From: Piper betle
Taxonomy: Eukaryota > Streptophyta > Magnoliopsida > Piperales > Piperaceae
Length of the DNA stretch: 64,000 nt
Reading direction: 5' to 3'
Assembly (NCBI GenBank): GCA_033002965.1
Contig: JAURVB010008432.1
Location: 1-64,000, forward strand
In this document: positions 46,301 through 59,737 of the stretch, piece by piece
How the letters are laid out: each line of letters starts with the position of its first letter
Numbering within the stretch: position 1 is the first letter of the stretch
Notes under the pieces: model-generated
What the model saw: the letters and a program-made list of their open reading frames with translations, nothing else
Database searches by the model: none
What the model was told of the DNA's origin: nothing
Position numbers and translations under genes: made by a program

Positions 46301-47690
46301 AAATAGCATACCACAGCATAGCACAACAATCACACATCATGCATATTCCAGTTTTTAGGGTTTCGTTCAAGCCCTTAGTGGTATTTATTTAGCCTATAAT
46401 TTATAATTAGTTAGTGAGAATACCAACCTAGAATCAAGCAAAATATTGTCGCAAAAGAAGACCTCAAACAATGTGTAAAAATTGGGAAAATGGACGGCCA
46501 GGTCACTGTAAAAAGGAAAGTCGTCGCCTTTCACCACGTTTAGCTCTCATACATGCTTATAGAGGCATAATGAAACAAAACAATCTGCATAAAACATGTA
46601 GATCTATTAGTAATGAGCATAATGAAATAATAATCATGCAAAATGAAGTTGTACATCATGTGATACATAAAATCTACCAAAACAATGCATATCCTTATAC
46701 ATTTATCATACAAAAATCATAACTATTTTTATACATATGCAAATGATGTGATTCCAAGCCTAACACGATCCTAATAAATAGATATATATGAATACAATAG
46801 TAGACAAATAAGAACACATCAAAACCGTATACAAACATATATAGAAATTTTGGGAAGAGACAAAAATGAGGGAGTTTTACCACACTAAGGGCTAGGAGGA
46901 GGTCTTCTTGGGCTTCTTACCCCAAAATCTTCCACTTCTAAGAGGTTTAGGAGGGTGGTGGAGGAAGTGGAGGAGAGGAGGATGTGGGTGGAGGTTGGAG
47001 GTGTAAGAAGCAAAGGGGTAAAATTGGCCGGAGATGAGGGGGTAGTTATAGCCACAAAACAGGCCCCAGTGCGAGGATGCTGCCAAGGCACCTTGGAGCT
47101 GGCTTCTACCAAGCACGCAAGGTGGAGTGAACCAAATTGCACATAAAGTTCGGTCATGTGCCAAGGCGCAAGGGCACTCTCAGGGCACCTTTGTATGGGT
47201 TGGGAAAAAGTGGGAAACCCTAATTTGAGCATGAAGCGCTGGCAGGGTGCCTTTGCGCCCAAACTAAGCCAGGAAAAATCTTCAGGCACCAAAGCATGAG
47301 CACTAATAGGGCACCTTTGCACAGGGCATAGTTTATGCTCAGCTAGGGTTCGCACCCATAGGGCAGTTGGATGACCTTGAGAACTATGTTGTGGGCCCCA
47401 TGGGCTTAGGAACTATCTTAAAGGGTTCTAAATACAAGACAACGATATAGACTCACGAGGGACATGGTCCTAAACTTAATTAGACTGACTATAAAAAATA
47501 AAAAATATGAGTAGGGACAACGCATTGTCTGATAGGGCGGTGCCAAGCACTCTGGGAGATTATGGTCGAGGCTCTTGCATATCATACCATATATAAGCAT
47601 GCAGTGAAAAAGGTCGGGCAAAACAACTCAATCCAGGATCAAAAACCAAACCGATATTAAAATCATCCGGTGAAAAGCTTGAGTTTTATA
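43333..47690 (-). mobile_element. Long LTR F (family-L relative), minus strand
   Basis: TGTAACACACC at 43333 is the reversed end GTGTTACA and TTTTATA at 47690 the reversed start. Read on the minus strand, 45000-44760 aligns with the LTR core: GTGTTTTATCAGATCCC, CACCATTTAGACA, AATGAGATCC. Flanks TTACT / TTATC match at only the first three positions, so a target duplication is uncertain. It contains a 413-bp tandem duplication and a zone (46890-47350) with about four degenerate copies of a GGCACCTTTG-type motif also seen in LTR G. The 156-codon minus ORF there is not a gene. Confidence 0.6.
45437..46260. repeat. 413-bp direct tandem duplication in LTR F
   Basis: Units start near 45437 and 45850; TAGATTAGGGAATGGGAGGC recurs at 45491 and 45904. 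Shared further: CATTTCTAGAGTTGG, AACAACTAGGTTTTGAG, CCACAAAACCTAATTAATTA and CCAAAATTTA. The copies are visibly diverged, so the event is not recent. Confidence 0.85.
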
Positions 47691-49630
47691 TTATCATCTT
47701 CCATTGTCAACCTTAGCATGAACATTATGTCGATGCTGAAATTGATAGCCTAGACGATAATATGTGGAACACTGATGACTAGATGATAGTTTGTACACTA
47801 TGAATATCAGTAATTATACAAGATGGTCAGCATTGGATGGATCATAAGCAAACATGATAATGCCTAATTACCATAAACATCTGAAAATTATCAGCTTGCC
47901 CTATGTACATATCTATGTATGTACAATGGCAATGACATTAAAATTGAAAACTTTTATGGGCGCTTTATCAATCCGGTTGAGCTTTTGTCACATGACATTA
48001 TTAGGAAGAACTTAAAAGAAAGAAATTAGCAGTATAGATTGTTTAGAGTTGTATTCAATCAGTTTGTGCTGTCGACTAGGATCAAATATCATATTTCATA
48101 CAGCAAATTAAGAAGAATAATTGAGAAGATGTTATCAAACCTGACTCCTGAAGTGACACTACAAAAGACCCTCCCAAGTTAACATCCTGAGATATACTTG
48201 TGATGTGAGGCCATAATGATCATCTTTGGCATGGGTTATTAACAGCAGACAAATTGAACTATTGTCGACCCACCCAAATGCCTCAAGTTTATTTGGCTGA
48301 TTCTCGAGAACAAATGCATCACTTAGCAAAGTATACTGGATCTTGTCCATTGAGAGTGGCTTACTGTGATCAACTAGCATTAAAACGTTAATCAAACAAT
48401 TAGACCAATCGAATACATAATGTATAGCTAGCAAATTCTTGTATAAGTACAATATGTCAAGATCTAAATATCTAGATTGTAGTCTTCTCAAGAGAATAAT
48501 TATGGGCATCCTAGAAAACTTCTTTGACTTTACAAAACCCAGAGTGTGTTCTACTCTACAGCTTCCCTGGTCAAATTCACGGATGACTCCTTCAAACTAT
48601 CCGAAAGTAATTTAAGTTTATCAAACGTTTCATTTTTTTTAATTTAGGGACAACAAAATTTTAAAATAACGTAAATCATATAATTATCAATTAAAAGTGT
48701 CACAAGCAAAATATGCTAATTAACTTCATATATAATTTAATAAATAATATAATTGATTCTGAGTCGGCTCCACACAATTATAGCATGTTGAGTCGAGTCC
48801 TGCGTTAATAATCCATGGTCGGCGTTCATGGTCTTATGGAGCACAGTAAGCAAAACCAGAATCGCCATGATTGAAGGGGTTTTACAAATTAATCAACGTA
48901 CAGACCAATCAAACTTGCAATCAGGACGCAGGTTCATGAGGAGCTTAGCAGTTTGCACTTTTGACGTTTGCAGGCGGAGTGGTTGGACTAGGAGCGGAAG
49001 TTGAGTAATGGCTATTCATAATATATACTAGTGTTACGTAATACACAGATACAAGAATGGTTTTGTTATTTGAAACGCGCTTGCTCTCGACATATAACAT
49101 GCAACATGTACATTTTCTTTTACGTATCATAACTACGACCTAGATAAGAGAGGATGTTTGCGAGCACAACCAATGTATCATATTGAACACTACTTCGAAA
49201 TATACACATAGAATTGAACATTCAGCCTTGTAGAAACTGAGTTTCCAAACAAACTTTTTAAACTCATCTTCCATTCCTAAAACAGTATTACGGACTTTTC
49301 AATGTCCCTGTACCCATTGAGAACTTTCAACAACAAACTTCATCAAAAAACAATAATTCTTACAGGCTAATCCTTAACATTCAATCAAGGTAACATAAAG
49401 ATGATAGATGCAAGCTGTAAGAGCCAATGCGTCCATACAAAATAGCAGATCAATCGATTTGTTTATTATAGGCCACTAAAGAAGAAGATAAATGATGGTG
49501 ATAAGCAAGAGCTCATCAGCAGTTAATTGTTGCTGGGTAGACCTTACAACCGCTATTGGGAACTCTAGGCTTAATCCATATTATCCTGCAATGACTTGAT
49601 TGACATAAAGTCGTCTCAATCTAGTTGCTT
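47691..49630. other. Unassigned stretch with one uncertain minus ORF
   Basis: A 116-codon minus ORF (48159-48509; KPLSMDKIQYTLLSDAFVLE, NKLEAFGWVDNSS) looks protein-like in composition but matches nothing I recognise. CACTACAAAAGACC at 48157 resembles a CACTA terminus, without a partner. The rest is AT-rich. Confidence 0.35.
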
Positions 49631-50080
49631 TCCTCTTTAAATGGCTAGAGGCCCATGAGAGACGAAAGCTTCTATAAAATACTACTATATGGGGGCAAGT
49701 CTCCTCATGGGACTCCCTTGGGTCATTAGACAAATCTTTAAGCAACAGACAACATTAACCCAGTGATAATTATCATTTAATATTAGGTCCTTGTGTTGTT
49801 TTTTTTGTCTCAGATTAGGTTCTTGTGCTACAATCCATGAACAAGTCATCTTATGAAACGTGTGATTTATGCGAACGACTTAATATGGTTCATTGTCCTC
49901 TTTAAATATCTGGTGGCCCATGAGAGTCGAAAGCTTCTATAAAATACTACATATATGGGGGCAAGTCCCCTCATGGGACTTCCTTGGGTCATTAGACAAA
50001 TCTTTAAGCAACAGACAACATTAGCCCAGTGACCATTATCATTTCATATTAGGTCTTTGTGTTGTTTTTTTGTCTGGGAT

Positions 50081-50537
50081 CATAGTTGTAAAAATTGGGA
50101 TTGAACGTTGAATTTGATTGGAAGGGAATTATTGAATTTGACCCATTCATGAAAAATAAGATAAAAATTGGTAAATATCAGTGGGTTATTAATTATAAAA
50201 AATATTATATTAATGTTATGGTATATATTATATTTTTATAGTATTTTTTCACATATTTTTAGATTTTTGTTAATTATTTGGATTTAATTATTATTTTTTA
50301 CTTGATCGAGTCAACTTTTAATAACGAAAATTCTACTAACCATTTCTTTCCCCCTACCCCCCACCTTTACCGCCTCCCCCATGCCCACACCTCTCGCCAC
50401 CCATCCTTCCCCCGCCCGGTCCCCCGGCCTCTCAAATCAGCCGATTTATGGACAGATTTGTACCATGATCGATTTGCATGCTTTTTAAAACAAAATCCTT
50501 CCGATCCGATTTAAATCGGCCAATTTTTGCAATTGTG
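50081..50537. mobile_element. TIR element in repeat unit 2
   Basis: 457 bp with ends CATAGTTGTAAAAATTGG and, reversed, CACAATTGCAAAAATTGG (14 of 18). The flanks TCTGGGAT / TCCCAGAT match at 5 of 8, and the uninterrupted units show CAGATTAGG there. Its middle (50185-50345) resembles the 5' part of family-L LTRs (GGGTTATTA, CGAGTCAACTTT, AACGAAA), so it may have picked up or derived from LTR sequence. The C-rich part (50345-50450) is not coding. Confidence 0.55.
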
Positions 50538-50691
50538 TCCCAGATTAGGTTCTTGTATTGCAATCCATGAACAAGTCATCTTATTAAACCTGTGATTTAT
50601 GCGAAGGACTTAATATAGTTCATTGTCCACTTCAAATGGCTGGAGGCCCACGAGAGAAGAAAGCTTCTACAAAATACTACGTATATGGGGG

Positions 50692-50958
50692 TAGGGGTGC
50701 TAATCGAGCGAGCAAGCTGATCTCAACTTGTATTCGAACTCAACTCGAATAGTTCGAAACTCGTTCAAACTCAACTCGAGATCGAACGAGTTTTAAACAT
50801 ACATGCTCGAATTCAACTCGAATATCTTTTATGTGTTCTAGCTCGACTCGTATTCGAATACACTTGAGCTCGATTAAAAGTCAAAAGTCCCTCACGACCT
50901 TGAGGTCATCAAGGTGAATACTTACCATCTCAACTATCTCACTTCTTTGTTATTATAT

Positions 50959-51007
<49 letters not shown>

Positions 51008-51216
51008 AAAATATATTATTATATTATTTTATTCAGTCGAGTTCGAGTTATAACCGAGTCGAGTCGAGTCGAACACGACCTTGCTCAAGCTCGGCTCGTA
51101 AGATTCGAGTTCGAGTCATGTTCGAGCTCAAGCATTTAAATATCGAGTTTCGAGTCGAGTCAAGCCGAGCCGAACGCTAAATATTCACGAGCTAGCTCGC
51201 TCAATTAACAACCCAT
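50692..51216. mobile_element. hAT-type MITE rich in TCGAG motifs
   Basis: The ends TAGGGGTGCTAATCGAGC and, reversed, ATGGGTTGTTAATTGAGC are imperfect inverted repeats. 8-bp flanks TATGGGGG (50684-50691) and AATGGGGG (51217-51224) match 7 of 8, and the site is single in the empty repeat units. The interior is packed with TCGAGTTCGAG / CTCGAACTCGA words able to pair, plus a (TA)n run at 50971-51000. Confidence 0.82.
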
Positions 51217-51420
51217 AATGGGGGCATGTCTCCTCTTCGGACTCCCTTAGGTCATTTGACAAATCTTTAAGCAACAGACAACATTAGCCCAGTGATAACC
51301 ATCATTTAATATTAGGTCCTTGTGTGTTTTTTGTCCCAGGTTAGGTTCTTGTGTTACAATCCATTAACAAGTCATCTTATAAAATGTGTGATTTATGTGA
51401 AGGACTTAATATATTACGTT

Positions 51421-52271
51421 GTTAATTTTTGAATTTATTTTTATTCCAAGTCAAACTACGCAGATAACTCTATTCTGACTTGTTTGCCAACAAGTCATAT
51501 AAAATGTTCAATGAACATGATAATATTTTCCTTCGGTATACTAAATCAAAATGTTTTAAAATACTGAAAATATTTAATCTATTGATTTCAATTGTCAAAA
51601 AGAGCAATATTTACCTGTAATTTAAAATTATTATCTTTTGTTTACTAAATTTAAAAATTATTATAAATAAATCAGAGTACTCTAAATCAACTTCACTCCA
51701 TAGTATACGCCAAGTCAAATAAGTCTAAATTCAATTCATGATATGACTAATTGTCACCCTGTACAAGCATGATATTAATTTATTCCAAAGTTTAGGGCAA
51801 GTATGATTGAAATATTTGTATGATTGCTCTAATTTGAAGTGATTTTAGTACATCATACTGGATTAGATAGTAAATTAATACATAATTCCTTGAAAAAATC
51901 ATGAGTCAATTTATTTGCCCTAAAATTTCATTTTATTAGTTAAAAATAAAAAGTATGGTTAAGAAGATTAGAATTAAATACACTGTGGAAGCATTGAAAA
52001 CTTTACTAGCATTTTAGGCTAATTTTATATATATCTCATTGTTACTTAAATACAAAGAATGTTAGAAAGTCGTCAATGTTATAAAGTAAATACTTAATTC
52101 AGTTAATAATGATCTCCATGTACAAAGTTAACAAGTAGCTGTGGTGGGTGGTGGTTGAAGATTTCATGATAACAACCCCCTTATATTAAAAGGTAGGGTA
52201 TTTTTTTTCCCACCTTTCATTGTGATATTTTGGCCCGACAATAGTTGTATGACCTCAGTAATACTTAATTT

Positions 52272-52303
<32 letters not shown>

Positions 52304-52679
52304 TAATTATTATTATTATTATTTATTATACGAAACGTGTTAGAGTGTAAGTTAACCCAAATTAAACTTTTTAAAAGCATTCATAGATTTTAATTGATTT
52401 ATAATTACACTACTTGAATTAAAGGTTTTTACAATAATACTTACATGATTTAGATTTTTATATATAGATATTTATTTATTTATTATTTTTTATAAAGAAA
52501 TCTTATAAAAAATACAATAATTTATTTAAAAATTTTACTTACTAAAATTAAATTTACTAATAATATTTGTATACAATTATATTTTTTGATAAAATTAAAT
52601 AAATATTTATTATATTTATTTAAAAACTTGTAATATTTTTTAAAAAAATTTATATATTTATATAAAAAATCTGTCTTTG
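51421..52679. other. AT-rich stretch with (AAT)n / (ATT)n
   Basis: A microsatellite (AAT)n then (ATT)n at 52273-52328 could form a hairpin. The rest is very AT-rich with no recognised feature. Confidence 0.6.
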
Positions 52680-53095
52680 TGTTTACACCTGATCGCCTTA
52701 GGGTGTCAACACTGAGGGGCACACAACTTACGCTAGATGCAAGGGTGCCCTCCCAGCCACCTCTCCCCTCCCCCACCCCAATCTACCCCCGCGCTTACCA
52801 CCTCGGCAGTGGCGTGACACCACCACCCCAATCCATCTCACCGCCACTTTCGCACACCAACAAGCCAACCCAAACCCCGCTTGCCCACCTCGGCCGCAAG
52901 CCACCTCATCTGTTGCACGTCCACATCCATCTAGTCCACGCCACTACTTCAGCCCGAGTAACACCGCGGCCACCCCTCAGCCCTTGTGGTCGTCACGCCC
53001 TTGCTAGTGCACCATCGTGGCAACCACGACCACCGCCCACCACTCATGTGCCCCGCGGCACCACCCTGGCTTTGCCCCACATGCGAGTGTAGCGT
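52680..53095. other. GC-rich block of unknown origin
   Basis: The sequence changes abruptly from AT-rich to C/G-rich. A plus frame of 137 codons (52679-53092) is Pro/His/Thr-rich with no domain. It lies upstream of a CACTA-type terminus at 53467 and may be captured DNA inside such an element, but the left terminus was not found. Confidence 0.4.
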
Positions 53096-53099
53096 GCCA

Positions 53100-53467
53100 C
53101 GATATATTATTAAAAACAAAGAATTTCTTACCGAACTTTGATGATAAATATTTACCATAGATCTATGCCATTAATATCCAGTGACTATCTGCAGCCATTT
53201 TGTCACAGAAATTTAGTGATATTTTAAACCTAAAATATTTCAGTGATGATTTATTACCGTTTTGCCATGTAGCTTTATTAGATGGGAAACCTTCTGTCTT
53301 CAAAATTTTTCGCGACAAAGTCATTGACAAACACTCTTTTGTTACTAAAATTTACCCTTTTAGCACTAAAAATTTCAGTGGCAAATGAGGATTTTTCCAC
53401 TAGTGGTAATTTTATAGTGTATATTAAGTATATAGAATTGTGGAAAAAACATAAATTTTTTGTAGTG
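53100..53467. mobile_element. CACTA-type right end
   Basis: ATAAATTTTTTGTAGTG ends at 53467; reversed it is CACTACAAAAAATTTAT, the plant CACTA/MITE terminus. GAATTGTGGAAAAAACAT before it resembles the 8987 family end. The left boundary is not identified. Confidence 0.45.
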
Positions 53468-54518
53468 AGTATAAAAATCATGAGTTTGTAATGTTGATTA
53501 GTGCCTAGGGATTGATTAGAATATATATAATTAGCTTGGGGGGGGGGTGGAAGGAGCAATATATAGTTTGAGAAAATCAAGACAATGTTGTAACACCCTG
53601 ATTTGGCCCATAAAGCAAACTAAATTGAACTAATAAATTTCGGGACAATAATTCATAATCTATTAAAATGAAAACTAACAAAAGAAAGACCTAACCACTC
53701 AAGACATCAAAAGACATAACTCGAGGGAATTTAATGCGCAGACAACACTTAAATTCATGCAAGACACCTAGGGTTTGGCTTATGCAAGTAAAACATCTTA
53801 AATGTGTCAATTTTACAGAGGAGACTAAGTTTTATGAGAAAATCCTGCAGAGTTTCTCCTTTAAATAGGATGATAGAAAAAAAATTAGACAACCTATATA
53901 ATTATCATTGAATAACAAAACAATCACAGAACAATTGATAATATCATCTGTCATTCACAAAAACATTTCCAAAGTGCTACACCATATTTTCAGACCATTC
54001 TTAATACATTTAACAAAACTTTCACATTCATCACGCTGTTGGCTTGCCTGGTCTTCACATTGGCCCTTCTTTTACAACTACAAATCATAGAAGTGCCTCC
54101 AACCTTTGTTCCTTCTTTGCTCTGTTTACCTGCACAAGCAATATGATTTTACGTACTTTTATATTTATTTAACCATCAGGTTCAAGACTTCGGATCTTGA
54201 AGAGACTTGCACAAAATAAGTTTGACCTGTGTACCCAAAGTATTTTGTATGCAAAACAAGGAAAATATAGTGAGATAAATAAAAACTAGTACAAAATGAC
54301 AGATGATATGCTTTATATCATGAGGCATAAGCTAGCAAGGTTCACAGCAAAAGTCTCAAAGCTACATGACCACAACATCATCACATAGTCCGTAGTCTAA
54401 AGACATCATCATAAGTATGCCATATATATCAAAAATAAAAGCAGTCCCAAAGGGACACGATATAACAAGCCAAAGGCCCACAACACCAAAAGTCGGCCAA
54501 CATCCACAAGAGTCTTCC

Positions 54519-57500
54519 TCCCGTGACTCGAGTTAGAGTTTTACATTAGCAAACCAATCGGTTCAACCGTCGGTTCGAGTTGAGCTAGTTTAATAAACCG
54601 CGTGCTGAGTTAAGGTCAGCCGTAATTTATGAGCTATGAGGGTCAGGTGTACCTGAGTATATGATGATAACATCAAAAAAATGATAAGAAATGAATTATC
54701 AGAGTATATGACAGTATGAAGTAATTTTGTAATGTATTTGACTGTAGAATGATTTTTAGGCTAAATAATGTATTACAACGCATTATAGGGCAGTTTGGGT
54801 AGGTTATTAGTTATAAAACATATCATTGTGATTTTATAGTGTATATTATATTTTATGAGATTTTTCCCTACTTTTTGGATTTTTTTCACATTTATTATAA
54901 GTTAATTATTATTTTTGACTCGAGTCAAAGTCGAGTCAACTTTTATTTACAATATCGCCATCGACCTATTTTTCCCTCCCGATGCTTCACTCCCCCCAAA
55001 CCCTTGGACGCTTCACCACTCTTTCCCCACCACCAGCTCTACCGACCGACACCGCCAACCTCTGGTCCTGTCGCCGTTGTTCCCTAGCCTTCTCGACCGT
55101 TGCCCGGCCTCCACGACGTGAGGGAGCTGAGCATTTGTGCCATGCTCCCGTCACCAATCCAGTCCTCGGAAACTGTTGCCACCACCATCTAGTCACCGCC
55201 GCTATTTAGTCGCCGTCTCGACGTCGCCAACCCTCGCACGACCTTCCTCAACTAGAACATAGCGCAACGCCGCCCATCCCGGCCAGATCTCTTCACCCCA
55301 TCACCGACCGCCTTTGTATTGCCATTTTCTGGCAAGCCACTACTTCCATCTACCTCGTTGATGTCATAGATGTGTCAGGCTCGTCGAGCAGGTGCCAATG
55401 GTATCCCATACCACCACCATCCCGCCAGTTAGTCGCCGCTGGCAATAGTTGCCAAGAAACTGTTGGAAAGCCACCGAAACACTGGCGAAACTGTTGAAAA
55501 TTGCCAGAAAACTAGATTTACTGGAATTTGTCATATCTTCTGCCAAACTCATCCAATCTAACCGAATTGAACTTCGAATGCCGCCGAGCATCGAATTTTA
55601 GCTTCGAGACATGCGACCAAACCCTAACCAATCGTCGATTGCCGTCAATCATCGTCGCCAATGACAAGAGGTATAATTACCTCCGATTTAATTATTTAAA
55701 ATTGATGATTGTTATCATGGCATATTAGGATTGATTATTTGTCGTGATGAAGGCCTAATTGTGAATGAAGTGATGATTTGATTGATATTGAATGAATGCT
55801 AATGATCGAATTAAGTAAATTAAATATGAGCATGCTAACTGACTGCAACATAACTTTAAAAAACATAATAAAATCGGTGTGAATATGATGAGCTAGGGAT
55901 ATTTTTATTGTGATGAGGATTATTGATTATTTGATAGATGATGATTGTACTGCAAGTGTGATGTTCAGGATGAGTTTGATGCATCATTCAATTAGTAGGT
56001 ATTAGCATCTAGATTTGATATATAGGTACAGAGTAGGAGCTTGCTGCATAGGCATGCAACCACGATTGGAGCTTCTACCTTGTCTGTTTAGGACTTGCTC
56101 TCAATTTATTGTCTCATTCTATCATGTTTTGTTTTAACAGGTAAGCGGACGTGTCGAGTGGTGGATTTATCGTATCCCTTTCCACAGGGCCATTTAGCTG
56201 ATTATATTTCCGAATTAATAACCATCGAGGATGAGATCTTTTGAATTTGTTTTTAAAACTCAAATCTAGCTCACGATGCCATCAGAGCCTATTATATTGA
56301 ACTCCCCACCCAAGCCTATGTATATGTAGTTTTCGCATTTTCAGTAAGATGTGAGACAAGGGAAAACTGACTGCCACGTCTTGAGATAGGGCTTGCATTC
56401 GTCAAAGCAGGGTCTGGAATTGGTGAGTGTTTGTTCCATTCCCGAGGGATCCTGATAACTCCACCTTCGAGTTCCTCAAACCCAAAGAAGTGTAGAGGTT
56501 TATAAGTACTACTATGCAATGCATGTCTAAACTTGTGGTTTTAAAGAGTACTAAAGGCACATGCCTGAGAGTACTCGACCTCTATACTTAGGGCCAGAAG
56601 TAATACGAAGGATATAGAGGGCTAAGATCAGCTCTCCTGTGTCAGTTTGTTATTAGTTATTTTTGGACCGGTAATACTTGTTACTAATGTCTCTTTATTA
56701 TATATGTAGGTGTGAAATACGAGTAATGAGAGTTGTTAAGACTGCGGAGGAGCAGCACTGAAATCGGGTAAACATGTACCTGCCGACTATAATTGGTAAT
56801 GTGTTGAACTGTGTGAATAATGAAATTTGAATGCTATCCTATACACTGCTATAGATATTTTATATATGAATGAAAATACAAAAATGGAAAATGAACAAGC
56901 GAGTTGTAAAACCTATGACTCGAGTCAAGGTTTTACAGTCAGAACCAGTCGATTCGACCGCTATTTTCAATCAGGCACCTGTACCTAGCCGAGGCCGGTC
57001 TTGTGTTATGAACCATGAGAGTCATGTGTGCCCAAGTATATGATGATAATTTCAATAAGACAACAGCAGAATGAGTTATCAGAATATATGAGAGTACGCC
57101 AGATTTTCTTTATTTATTTTAATTAGATCGTAGAATATTTTTAAGCCGAATGACACATTAGGACGCGCTACGAGCAGTTTGGGTGGGTTATTAGTTATAG
57201 AGCATGTCATTGTACTGTTGTGATGTGTATTATGTTTTATGAGATTTTTTCCTATTTTTTTAATTTTTTTTAGAATTATTACGAGTTAGTATTATTTTTC
57301 TCAAGTCGGAGTCAAGTTCTAATTACGAGACAACCACTTGTTTTCCTCCCCGACCACTCGTTTTCTTCCCCTGACACCTTACAAGATGACTCTTGACCTT
57401 CTTCCTAACCACTCGTTTTACCCCCCCCCCACAGCACTTATTTATTCCAAACCTCCGACGCCAGCCGCCACCATTCACATCACCCAACTTCTCCTTTTTC

Positions 57501-59737
57501 TCCCTTCCCTCTCCCCACGATCCTCACTTGAGCTGACCGCAACCATGTCGCCATCGCCGTGTGACTAATGATTAGGTATAGAATTTTATCCAATTTTATT
57601 TGATAATGAATTATTTTATAATTTTATTGTGATGCAAGTGGTGCGAGTGTAAATAAGTGTTGGTTTAAATTTAAATGCATGTTAACGGATGATAATAGTG
57701 AATTATAGTTTGAATTTAAATGCATATAAATAGATGTTGTCTTGTATGGATTGATGGCGAGTGTAGCATTCATGCATTATACTAGGCGTTAATATTTAGT
57801 CTTGATGTGTAGGTACGAAGTAGGAGCTCATTGCCTAGGCGTGTGGGCACGATTAGAGCTTCTACCAGGTTCATTATGACTTGTTTCCTATTTTACGCTC
57901 TATTCTATTGTATATCGTTTTATTACTTGCAGGACAAGTTAAGTGGTATTTTATCGGATCCCACTTAACCCATACCATTTAATCAACCAGTTTTTGGATT
58001 AGTAACCCTGAAGGATGAGATCCCTCGAATATGTTTTCAAAAAAGATCCACCACAAATTGCCTTCGGGCCTATTGTATAAATCCCTTCCCATGCATATAT
58101 ATATAATTTTATCGCATTTCGGTGAGATGAGAGATGGGAAAACCGACTCGTATGTACCATGAGCGGGTGCATGTGCCAGTCAAAGGAGGCTCTGGATTAG
58201 TGATCAGGTTATTCCAATCCTGAGGGATCTTGACAACTCCCATTTTGAGTTCCTCACACCTGAAGAAATGTAGAGGTTTATAGGTACTGTTTAGTACAAC
58301 GCATGTCCGGACTTGTGGTTCAAAGGGTACTAAAGGCTACCTGAGAGTACTCGGCTTTCGTGCTCAAGTCCAGGAGAATTGTAGAGGTAAGGAGAGGGCT
58401 TAGGATACACTAGTAGTCCTATGAGACCAAAAAATAAAATGAGATAATGTTGAGAAGAATCAGCAGCAGCAGAGCAGTCAGTTCAGGATGCTACCAGGTC
58501 CGCAGCCCAGTGGCTCCTCAGTAGGTGCCCTTTAGAGAGTTCATGAGAACTATATGAATGTTTTCCTTCATATGATAGTTTGCTCTCATAGCCAGTTTGA
58601 TATTAGTTACTAATATATGTAGGTGTTTCTATAATATATATAGGTGATGATCATGATGAGAAAGCCTGGACAGAGGAGTAGTGACATCTCTTGCATACAC
58701 ACATGTCAGATGATAGCATGTTTAATATTTTGAGGATAATGTAATGAAGTGCAATACATGATGATGTGGTGTGATATGATGTATGTTGCACTAGAAAGAT
58801 TGCTAACAATGACATGTTAATAAATATGTTTAGACATTGAATAAGTACAACGAGTAAGTCAAGACCTAGAATTGATGAAAATTGTAAATACAATGCACAG
58901 GTAGGTCGAGACCCAAGCTTCAGAATGATTATAAACTAGATTAGAAAGTTGTGTGAATGAAAATCTATGATATGTGTGTGTATATATATATATATATACA
59001 CGTATACATGTTGATTTGACAGGGTGGCCCTTTATTGTACTTTTAGGGAAAACTTAGTCTATTTTATTTTACGAATCTTATCGATTTTCATCATAATTAT
59101 TTTGTATGTAAATTGGTTGACATGTCATCCATCTAGTAGCTTGTTAGGTTTATTTTTGTGCATTTATCCATGTATAGTGATTGGCATCTTCCATCTTGAA
59201 ACGCTGAGAGTAGATCTGCAGGAGTTGGATTCAAGTCAGCTGACCTAGCCGGGACCAGTGGCATTCCGGTTCAGTTTTCAAGCATCAACCGGATTTGAAG
59301 TGTTACACGAGCAATAGAGCTTAAACTCAGCTTGTATGATGAGGAAAGTAAGCACAACTAGAATGTGTAGAAAATATTGTGCTTGGACTGTGGTTGTGGA
59401 TTTTTATTATCGAAAATATATACTGCTTGTTGTTAACAAGGTGTCCACTATTGCACTTTTTAGGGGATACTCTGTCTGTGTTATTTTAAAAATTGATATT
59501 TCTTTTGAACTAAACGTTTTTGGTTTGTTTGTATGCTTGTTTGCATATCATAGCATGCATGAAGAGCAACATTAGAACCCAAACATCCCATCCATGTTTT
59601 GCAACATTTCATCACCATCTTAAGAAGCCGAGGGTAGATCCGAGTCGGCATAACCGAATCAAGTAGTTAAGCAAATGGTTCGGTCGCCGGTAACATTTCT
59701 AGGTTGGTTCACGGGTGTACCAAAATGGGGTGTTACA
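54519..59737 (+). mobile_element. Solo LTR D (family L), contains LTR E
   Basis: It starts TCCCGTGACTCGAG (about 6 bp lost from the canonical start) and ends ATGGGGTGTTACA. Flanks CTTCC (54514-54518) and CTTCA (59738-59742) match 4 of 5. It is interrupted at 56905 by LTR E; the net length is about 2.81 kb against 2.84 kb in LTR C, to which it is closest. The C-rich block (54960-55650) corresponds to the CpG-rich block of LTR C with many C-to-T and G-to-A changes. Confidence 0.85.
56905..59307 (+). mobile_element. Solo LTR E (family L) nested in LTR D
   Basis: 2403 bp, TGTAAAACCTATGACTCG to TTTGAAGTGTTACA. Flanks CGAGT (56900-56904) and CGAGC (59308-59312) match 4 of 5. It is closer to LTRs A and B than to C and D: it lacks the large CpG block and has CCACTCGTTTT-type repeats at 57325-57420. 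Landmarks: GGAGCTCATTGCCTAGGCG (57823), TTTTATCGGATCCCACTTAA (57949), TATA-like ATATATATAATT (58096). Confidence 0.88.

Larger units (their letters stand above)
49631..51420. repeat. 265-bp tandem repeat, three units, two interrupted
   Basis: CGAAAGCTTCTATAAAATAC recurs at 49663 and 49928 (265 bp apart), and in mutated form at 50657. Other shared words are GGGGGCAAGTC, CATTAGACAAATCTTTAAGC, TTAGGTTCTTGTG and AACAAGTCATCTTAT. Unit 2 is opened by the TIR element 50081-50537 and unit 3 by the hAT MITE 50692-51216; unit sequence resumes at once after each. Confidence 0.85.

Noticed and set aside
46885..47355. 156-codon minus ORF
   Set aside because: Inside LTR F, with no domain; the frame follows repeated GGCACC-type motifs.
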